From positions 1 through 6,227 of the forward strand of contig CAYNXB010000120.1 in NCBI GenBank assembly GCA_964401045.1: a DNA stretch of 6,227 nucleotides, written 5' to 3'. The DNA is from CAYNXB01 sp964401045. Its GTDB lineage: Bacteria > Pseudomonadota > Alphaproteobacteria > Sphingomonadales > Sphingomonadaceae. A program made the translations under genes and the position numbers. The notes beneath the pieces are model-generated. The model saw nothing but the letters and a program-made list of their open reading frames with translations. It was not told the DNA's origin and ran no database searches. Numbering within the stretch: position 1 is the first letter of the stretch; every line of letters begins with the position of its first letter. Positions 1 to 4,559 of the stretch are shown piece by piece.

Positions 1-179
1 CCGGTTTCCTGCAGCGCTTTGAGTAAGTGTCTCGTGATCAAAGCATCTTCGCTTCGAAAGATGATCAGCTCTGATCCTTTGATCTGGGCCGAGCCGTGGG
101 GTGCTCCACAATCGGCGGTAATCTTGTTCACCTGCGCCTGAGTAAGATTCCCAGCACGAGTCTTGATCGGCGCATTCAT
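1..179 (-). CDS. Small hypothetical protein, 3' end cut by the window edge
   Basis: Reading leftward from an ATG at 179, the frame stays open for 59 full codons to the window edge, so the C-terminus is missing. The protein begins MNAPIKTRAGNLTQAQVNKI and continues through a stretch KGSELIIFRSED to ITRHLLKALQET. It looks soluble: no signal peptide or membrane segment, a probable helix near residues 12-23, a short strand around 34-42 and a second helix after 44. I do not recognise the family. It lies on the carA strand, 56 bases after the carA stop, so it could be co-transcribed or separately expressed. Base composition (about 53% GC) is lower than the neighbouring genes, which suggests a more recently acquired or poorly conserved gene. 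The ribosome site before ATG 179 is weak (GAAG directly upstream). The frame is also open upstream as far as a TAG at 276-278, so a GTG at 239 overlapping the carA stop or a TTG at 218 are alternative starts. That it is a gene rather than a chance open frame is moderately likely. Confidence 0.5.
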   Translation of the reverse strand, partial: MNAPIKTRAGNLTQAQVNKITADCGAPHGSAQIKGSELIIFRSEDALITRHLLKALQET

Positions 180-199
180 TCTTCGTTTTATGAACGGCC

Positions 200-231
200 A
201 AAGAAGCGCTTGGTACAAGGGCAGAAAGCGC
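200..231 (-). terminator. Weak candidate terminator after carA
   Basis: Just past the carA stop, on the minus strand, GCGCTT (231-226) and AAGCGC (211-206) form a perfect 6-bp stem with a 14-base loop. It is followed by TTCTTT (205-200). The loop is long and the T-run is short and interrupted, so this is at best an inefficient intrinsic terminator. It may equally be chance. Confidence 0.25.
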
Positions 232-235
232 GGCC

Positions 236-1399
236 TCACCCCAACATCCCCACGAACTTCTCGAACAGGTAATAGCTATCATGCGGCCCCGGGCTCGCCT
301 CCGGGTGGTACTGCACCCCGAACGCCTTCTTGCCCTTGATCGAAATCCCGCAGTTCGAACCGTCGAACAGCGAGACGTGGGTTTCCTCGACACCCTCCGG
401 CAGGGTCGCGTTATCGACTGCGAAGCCGTGGTTCATGCTGGTGATCTCGACCGCGCCGTCCGACAGGCGCTTGACCGGGTGGTTCGCGCCGCGGTGGCCC
501 TGGTGCATCTTGCTGGTCGTGGCGCCGGCCGCGAGGCCGAGCATCTGGTGGCCGAGGCAGATGCCGAAGATCGGCACGTTGTGTTCGAGCAGGCCCTGGA
601 TCACCGGCACCGCGTAGAGCCCGGTCGCCGCCGGATCGCCGGGGCCGTTCGAGAGGAACACGCCGCTCGGCTTGAGCTCCAGCACATCGTTGAGCGAGGC
701 TTCGGCCGGGACCACCGTCACCCGCGCGCCGGCCTTCACCAGGTTGCGGAAGATGTTGTCCTTGCTGCCATAGTCGATCGCCACGACATGCGGGCGCTTG
801 TCCTTCGCGCTGTCGGTGTAGCCCTGCCCCAGCTCCCACACGCCGCCTTCCCAGTCTTCGCTCAGCTCGCGGCTGACGATCTTGGCGAGGTCCATGCCCT
901 CCAGTCCCGGCCACTCCTGCGCGCGCTTGATCAGCGCGGGAACGTCGAACTTGCCCGAAGGCTCATGCGCGATCACCGCGTTGGGCGCGCCCCTGAGGCG
1001 AATGCGGCGGGTGAGCGCACGCGTGTCGACGCCAGAAAGGCCGATTCTCCCGGTCTCTTCCATCCATTCCGCATATTCGCGGGTGGCGCGGAAGTTCGAT
1101 TGCCGGGTGATATCCTCCCGCACCACGCAGCCGACCGCCGCATCGACGCCGCTCTCGACGTCTTCCTCGTTCGCGCCGACATTGCCGATGTGCGGGAAGG
1201 TGAAGGTCACGATCTGCGCTGCGTAGGAGGGATCGCTCATCACCTCCTGATAGCCGGTCATCGAGGTGTTGAAGCACACTTCGCCGATCGCGCTGCCGGT
1301 GGCGCCGAAGCCGTTGCCCCAGATGCAAGTGCCGTCCGCCAAGACCAAAACGCCTGTCGCTCCGGTGGGTTGCGCAGACGTAGAGGCGGGGTCGGCCAT
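236..1399 (-). CDS. carA: Carbamoyl-phosphate synthase small (glutaminase) subunit
   Basis: CarA hydrolyses glutamine and passes the ammonia through a tunnel to CarB, which makes carbamoyl phosphate for pyrimidine and arginine synthesis in the cytoplasm. At 387 residues it has the usual length for the family. Residues about 15-150 form the CarA-specific N-terminal domain, with the conserved segment FNTSMTGYQEVMSDPSYAAQ (43-62). Residues about 204-383 form the class I glutamine amidotransferase domain: FLSNGPGDP (248-256), the nucleophile Cys281 in GICLGHQMLG, and the His365 and Glu367 partners in VQYHPEASPGP. All catalytic residues are present, so it should be active. The start at 1399 is supported by a GGAG Shine-Dalgarno six bases upstream. 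The first 15 or so residues (MADPASTSAQPTG) are a poorly conserved tail. It is transcribed divergently from yqeY. carB is not immediately downstream; a small unknown gene is there instead. Confidence 0.97.
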   Translation of the reverse strand: MADPASTSAQPTGATGVLVLADGTCIWGNGFGATGSAIGEVCFNTSMTGYQEVMSDPSYAAQIVTFTFPHIGNVGANEEDVESGVDAAVGCVVREDITRQSNFRATREYAEWMEETGRIGLSGVDTRALTRRIRLRGAPNAVIAHEPSGKFDVPALIKRAQEWPGLEGMDLAKIVSRELSEDWEGGVWELGQGYTDSAKDKRPHVVAIDYGSKDNIFRNLVKAGARVTVVPAEASLNDVLELKPSGVFLSNGPGDPAATGLYAVPVIQGLLEHNVPIFGICLGHQMLGLAAGATTSKMHQGHRGANHPVKRLSDGAVEITSMNHGFAVDNATLPEGVEETHVSLFDGSNCGISIKGKKAFGVQYHPEASPGPHDSYYLFEKFVGMLG

Positions 1400-1405
1400 T
1401 TGGCG

Positions 1406-1409
1406 CTCC
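1406..1409 (-). promoter_or_regulatory. Ribosome binding site of carA
   Basis: The minus strand reads GGAG, six bases before the ATG at 1399. This is a good Shine-Dalgarno match at standard spacing and fixes the carA start against alternatives within the gene. Confidence 0.75.
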
Positions 1410-1457
1410 GATTGAGGGGTTTTCCAGCGATGTCGCTAAGACCCAGCCGCTAGGCCG

Positions 1458-1479
1458 CAGGTTGGTTCCCGTCAACCTG
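1458..1479. repeat. Perfect 7-bp inverted repeat in the carA/yqeY divergent region
   Basis: CAGGTTG (1458-1464) and CAACCTG (1473-1479) are exact reverse complements separated by 8 bases, giving half-site centres 15 bp apart. The element lies between the two divergent genes. On the minus strand a TTGACG (1475-1470, five of six bases of the -35 consensus) overlaps the right arm. On the plus strand the weak -35 proposed for yqeY overlaps the spacer. It could be an operator for a dimeric regulator of either gene or a hairpin in a carA leader transcript. No known regulator motif is recognised. Confidence 0.35.
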
Positions 1480-1495
1480 TCCAAGCGCGAATAAT
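1466..1495 (+). promoter_or_regulatory. Candidate promoter of the yqeY-dnaG-rpoD operon
   Basis: AATAAT at 1490-1495 matches five of six bases of the sigma-70 -10 consensus and is an AT-rich island in GC-rich surroundings. Eighteen bases upstream, TTCCCG (1466-1471) is only a weak -35 (three of six). Transcription would start near 1502, about 45 bases before the yqeY ATG. The position is right for the operon's main promoter, but the -35 does not carry the call. Confidence 0.35.
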
Positions 1496-1500
1496 CGGAC

Positions 1501-1516
1501 TAGGGCGTGCGTCCTA
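1501..1516. repeat. Imperfect 16-bp palindrome near the putative operon start
   Basis: TAGGGCGTGCGTCCTA has arms TAGGGCG and CGTCCTA that pair at six of seven positions around a two-base centre. It falls right after the candidate -10 of yqeY, where an operator or a short 5' hairpin could act. Short imperfect palindromes occur by chance, so this is a weak observation. Confidence 0.2.
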
Positions 1517-1547
1517 CCCAAGGCATCCACAGGAAAGACCGCACGAC

Positions 1548-2000
1548 ATGCTCCGCGACCGGATCAAGCAGGCCCAGATCGACGCAATGAAATCGGGCGA
1601 CAAGCAGCGCGTCGGAGCCGTCCGCCTGATTCTCGCCAAGATCAAGGACCGCGATATCGAGGCGCGGACCGGCAAGGCGCCCGATGACGACGACGCGCTG
1701 GTGATCGAGGTCCTGCAGAAAATGGGCAAGCAGCGCCGCGAGTCGATCGAGATGTACCAGCAGGGCGGGCGCGACGAACTGGCGGCTGTCGAGCGCAACG
1801 AGCTGGTGGTAATCGAGGAATTCCTCCCCGCTCAGATGTCCGAAGACGATACCCGCGAGGCGATCGAATCGATCAAGGCCGAGCTCGGGGCGAGCACGAT
1901 CAAGGACATGGGCCGGGTCATGGCCGAGTTGAAGACCCGCCACGGCACCTCGCTCGACATGAGCAAGGCCAGCGCGCTCGTGAAGGGCAGCTTCGGATGA
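1548..2000 (+). CDS. yqeY: GatB/YqeY domain-containing protein
   Basis: This 150-residue protein is a full-length member of the YqeY family. The family is related to the C-terminal tRNA-binding tail domain of GatB, the amidotransferase subunit that converts Glu-tRNA(Gln) to Gln-tRNA(Gln). The role of the stand-alone form is not established; tRNA-related binding is inferred from the shared fold. Family hallmarks visible are MLRDRIKQAQIDAMKSGDKQ at the N-terminus, the KQRRESIEMYQQGGR motif (61-75), EEFLPAQMSEDD (90-101) and the C-terminal DMGRVMAELK (120-129). It is mostly helical and soluble. A purine-rich AGGAAAG at 1531-1537 lies ten bases before the ATG and serves as a somewhat distant ribosome site. 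Its stop codon overlaps the next gene's start (ATGA at 1997-2000), suggesting translational coupling. It is the first gene of the operon carrying dnaG and rpoD. Confidence 0.93.
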   Translation: MLRDRIKQAQIDAMKSGDKQRVGAVRLILAKIKDRDIEARTGKAPDDDDALVIEVLQKMGKQRRESIEMYQQGGRDELAAVERNELVVIEEFLPAQMSEDDTREAIESIKAELGASTIKDMGRVMAELKTRHGTSLDMSKASALVKGSFG

Positions 2001-2620
2001 ACAGGCGCATTGCCGCACTGCTGCTGCTTGCGCTCTCCGCTTGCGGCGGCTCCGCGACGGACCAGGCGGCCTATCCCCAGGAAGGCGGCCGCAAGGGCAG
2101 CGAGGGCCCGGCCACGTTCGGGCCCGACTTCACCGCGCTCCAGCTAGGGCCCAAGCTCGCCGGATCCGAATTCGAGACCAGCTTCCTGGGGCCGGATGGC
2201 GACAGGGCCGGCTCGCTCAAGGGCTATGTCGCCTGTGCGGCGGGCCTCGCCTCGTGCGACGATGTGGGCGAAAATCCGGTCTACACTTATGTGCTCGAAG
2301 TGACGCCGAAGGATCGTTCGAGCACCTTCCGCACCGCTGAGCGTGCCTACGGCTTCACCGGCACCGCCGGGTATGACAAGGCCTCGGTGCGCGCCGCCCT
2401 CCCCGGCGATTCGCGCCTCACCATGCTCTGCTCGGACGGCGTCCTGCTGTGGGCGATCGAAGGCGGCGAAGGATGGCGCGGCAAGCCGGTCACCGTCTAT
2501 TGGCAGAGCGATCAGCCGCCGTCGGGTACCAGTGACGCCTACGTGCTGATCACGGACGGCGTGCGCTCCGAAGCGGAAGCGCCGTTCCCCACCGAAGGCT
2601 CCACAGACAAGTGCCACTAA
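1997..2620 (+). CDS. Predicted lipoprotein of unknown function
   Basis: The N-terminus is a textbook lipoprotein signal: MNRR, a hydrophobic core IAALLLLAL (5-13) and lipobox L13-S14-A15-C16. Cys16 would be lipidated and become residue 1 of the mature protein. The following GGSAT has no Asp at +2, so by the enterobacterial rule it would go to the outer membrane. The remaining roughly 190 residues have no motif I recognise. The polar, low-complexity stretch after the lipid anchor (17-40) looks like a tether. Cys80 and Cys87 (CAAGLASC), Cys145 and Cys206 could form periplasmic disulfides. The start is fixed by the lipobox and by the 4-base ATGA overlap with yqeY; it has no clear Shine-Dalgarno of its own, so translation probably depends on coupling. 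An envelope protein here is odd, because its neighbours act in replication, transcription and probably tRNA metabolism. Function unknown. Confidence 0.85.
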   Translation: MNRRIAALLLLALSACGGSATDQAAYPQEGGRKGSEGPATFGPDFTALQLGPKLAGSEFETSFLGPDGDRAGSLKGYVACAAGLASCDDVGENPVYTYVLEVTPKDRSSTFRTAERAYGFTGTAGYDKASVRAALPGDSRLTMLCSDGVLLWAIEGGEGWRGKPVTVYWQSDQPPSGTSDAYVLITDGVRSEAEAPFPTEGSTDKCH

Positions 2621-2628
2621 CGGGTTGG

Positions 2629-2655
2629 CCGGGGCTGCGGCGCGGCTTATCCCGG
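2629..2655 (+). other. GC-rich potential hairpin just before the dnaG start
   Basis: In the 39-base gap between the lipoprotein gene and dnaG, CCGGG (2629-2633) can pair with CCCGG (2651-2655), ending four bases before the dnaG ATG. An alternative 4-bp stem GCCG/CGGC (2628-2631 with 2638-2641) competes with it. There is no T-run, so it is not a convincing terminator. If formed in mRNA it would partly block ribosome access to dnaG. In DNA this GC-rich such pairings are common. Confidence 0.2.
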
Positions 2656-2659
2656 TCCG

Positions 2660-4552
2660 ATGCTGTCACCACAATGGCTTGATGAACTGCGTGCGCGGGT
2701 GACGCTGTCTGGCGTCATCATGCGCACCACCAAGCTGCTGCGCGCGGGCCATGAGTGGAAAGCCTGCTGCCCGTTCCACGATGAAAAGACGCCCAGCTTC
2801 ACGGTCAACGATACCAAGGGCTTCTATCATTGCTTCGGCTGCGGCGCGCATGGCGACGTGATCCGCTGGATGACCGACCAGCGGGGGCTCGCGTTCATGG
2901 ATGCGATCAAGGAACTCGCCGCGGAAGCCGGGATGGAAGTGCCGCGGGCCGATCCCCGCGAAGCGGCGCGTGCCGAGCGGCGAGCGAGCCTTCACGACGT
3001 CACGACGGCGGCGCAGGAGTGGTTTAAGGACAACTTGTGGTCGGCCGAAGGTAAGGGCGCGCGCGAATATCTGGAAAAACGCGGAATCGGACACGATCTC
3101 GCCGTGCGGTTTGGATTCGGCCTCGCGCCGGATGACCGGCAGGCGATTGCGAAGGCGCTGGGGCAGTTCGACCGGGCAATGTTGGTCGAAGCCGGCATGC
3201 TGATCGAAGTCGAGGGCAAGGAGCCCTATGCGCGGTTCCGCGGGCGACTGATGCTGCCGATCCACGATCCGCGGATACGGATCGTCGGTTTTGGCGGACG
3301 CATTCTCGATTCGTCGGCAGCTGATGCGCCCAAATATCTGAATTCGCCGGATACCCCTTTGTTCGACAAGGGCCGGACGCTCTACAACCTGCATCGCGCG
3401 GGGCCGGTTTCGCGCAAGACGAACCGGTTGATCGCGGTCGAAGGCTACATGGATGTGATCGCGCTCGCCGGAGCGGGGATAGAGGATGTCGTCGCGCCGC
3501 TCGGCACGGCGCTCACCGAAGCGCAGATCGAGCTTCTGTGGCGCATGGTCGATTGCCCGGTGCTGTGCTTCGATGGGGACGCCGCCGGAAGGCGGGCGGC
3601 GCTGCGCGCGGCGCTGCGTGCCCTGCCATTGCTGCGGCCTGGGAAGTCGCTCGCGTTTGTCACCCTTCCCGCAGGACTCGATCCGGACGACCTGGTCCGC
3701 CGCGAAGGCGCACCTGCGATGGAGCGGCTGCTCGCCGATCCGGCCGGACTGTTGGATACGTTGTGGCTCAACGAGCGCGAAGCGGCGCCCCTGCGCACGC
3801 CCGAGGACAAGGCCGGGCTCAAGGCGCGCCTGCTCGCGCATGTTGAAGCCATCGCGGACCCGGACATTCGTGCGCTCTACAAGCGCGAGCTGCTCGAACG
3901 CTTCTCCGCCTTCGCGTTTCCGCCGCGCCCACCTCGGCCGCAACCGCAAGGCCGCTGGAACGGCGCGGCGCAGCAGCGCCTCGCGAGCCCCTTGGCCCCC
4001 GAAGCGCGCAACCGGCTACTCTCATCGCTCGATGGTGCGAATGACCGTCTGGCCCACGCAGTGATCGCCGGTCTGACGCGCTGGCCGGGCGAATTGCACC
4101 GCCACGCGGAGGCCCTCGCCCGCTATCGCCCTGCCGATTCGCGGCTTTCTCGTGCGGTGGATATCCTGCTCGATGCGGCGGAATCGCTTGAATTCGGCGA
4201 GTCGTCGCCCATAAAGGGTTTCGAGTCCCTTGCCGAGCCGCCGGATAAAACACGTTATTCCTTCCTGACGGAAGATTCGGATCCGCAGGCCGCCCGCGAG
4301 GACCTTGCTGAAGCCGTCGCCCTTCTGGTCGATCGGCCCGCGCTAGAAGCCGCCCTCGCGGCTGCGACCGCGCGGTTCGAGCGCACCCTCGAGGACGCCG
4401 ATTTCGCCGAACAACAGCGCCTTGCGAAGGCGTTGCGATCGTTCGACGAGAGGCATCGGCAAACCGCGCGCCGCCGGGCTTTCACGCCGGCAAAGGATAT
4501 GGTCGCCACTGCTTCGGGGGAAGCGGAACGCGACGAACAGGAAATGGATTGA
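2660..4552 (+). CDS. dnaG: DNA primase
   Basis: DnaG makes the short RNA primers for both strands at the replication fork and is recruited by the DnaB helicase. At 630 residues it is full length. The N-terminal CHC2 zinc-binding domain has ligands Cys37, His40, Cys58 and Cys61 (CPFHDEKTPSF ... CFGCGAHGD). The RNA polymerase core domain includes FGGRIL (211-216) and the conserved KYLNSPDTPLFDKGRTLYNL (225-244). The TOPRIM fold supplies the metal-binding acids Glu261 (VEGYMDV), Asp305 and Asp307 (FDGDAAG). A proline-rich linker (PPRPPRPQPQ, 421-430) leads to a helical C-terminal region (about 445-605), the place of the DnaB-interaction domain, whose sequence is variable as usual. The start at 2660 is chosen because MLSPQWLDELRARV matches the usual N-terminus of alphaproteobacterial primases. 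No Shine-Dalgarno is visible before it, in line with the low translation known for E. coli dnaG. rpoD follows seven bases after the stop. Confidence 0.97.
   Translation: MLSPQWLDELRARVTLSGVIMRTTKLLRAGHEWKACCPFHDEKTPSFTVNDTKGFYHCFGCGAHGDVIRWMTDQRGLAFMDAIKELAAEAGMEVPRADPREAARAERRASLHDVTTAAQEWFKDNLWSAEGKGAREYLEKRGIGHDLAVRFGFGLAPDDRQAIAKALGQFDRAMLVEAGMLIEVEGKEPYARFRGRLMLPIHDPRIRIVGFGGRILDSSAADAPKYLNSPDTPLFDKGRTLYNLHRAGPVSRKTNRLIAVEGYMDVIALAGAGIEDVVAPLGTALTEAQIELLWRMVDCPVLCFDGDAAGRRAALRAALRALPLLRPGKSLAFVTLPAGLDPDDLVRREGAPAMERLLADPAGLLDTLWLNEREAAPLRTPEDKAGLKARLLAHVEAIADPDIRALYKRELLERFSAFAFPPRPPRPQPQGRWNGAAQQRLASPLAPEARNRLLSSLDGANDRLAHAVIAGLTRWPGELHRHAEALARYRPADSRLSRAVDILLDAAESLEFGESSPIKGFESLAEPPDKTRYSFLTEDSDPQAAREDLAEAVALLVDRPALEAALAAATARFERTLEDADFAEQQRLAKALRSFDERHRQTARRRAFTPAKDMVATASGEAERDEQEMD
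4187..4214 (+). promoter_or_regulatory. Candidate internal heat-shock/sigma-70 promoter for rpoD, inside dnaG
   Basis: CTTGAAT (4187-4193), 13 bases, then GCCCATAA (4207-4214). Compared with the E. coli sigma-32 consensus CTTGAAA-N13-CCCCATNT, this matches six of seven and five of seven specified bases at the typical spacing. The same bases also read as a sigma-70 promoter, TTGAAT (4188-4193), 16 bases, CATAAA (4210-4215), with four of six matches in each box. A transcript would start near 4222, about 340 bases before rpoD. In E. coli a heat-shock promoter for rpoD is known inside dnaG, so the location is meaningful. The bases also encode the primase C-terminal region, which constrains them independently. 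Confidence 0.4.
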
Positions 4553-4559
4553 ACAGGGC

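Noticed and set aside
1426..1437. AGCGA-TG-TCGCT near-palindrome in the carA leader
   Set aside because: Five-base arms with a two-base centre cannot make a good hairpin and are expected by chance in GC-rich DNA; no supporting context.
281..1453. A 390-codon plus-strand open frame opposite carA
   Set aside because: carA has all catalytic motifs and a ribosome site on the minus strand. The opposite frame is Arg/Ala/His-rich with no motif, typical of a shadow in high-GC DNA.
963..1484. A second minus-strand frame overlapping the carA start and its upstream region
   Set aside because: It is out of frame with carA, rich in Arg/His/Gly, and runs through the CarA N-terminal domain; a shadow.
1500..2018. 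A 172-codon minus-strand frame opposite yqeY, which could be read as a gene upstream of carA
   Set aside because: The plus-strand frame has full-length YqeY motifs and couples to the next gene. The minus frame shows nothing recognisable.
2666..3949. A 427-codon minus-strand open frame opposite dnaG
   Set aside because: Arg/Gln/Pro-rich translation without domain features, fully covered by the zinc, core and TOPRIM motifs of primase on the plus strand.
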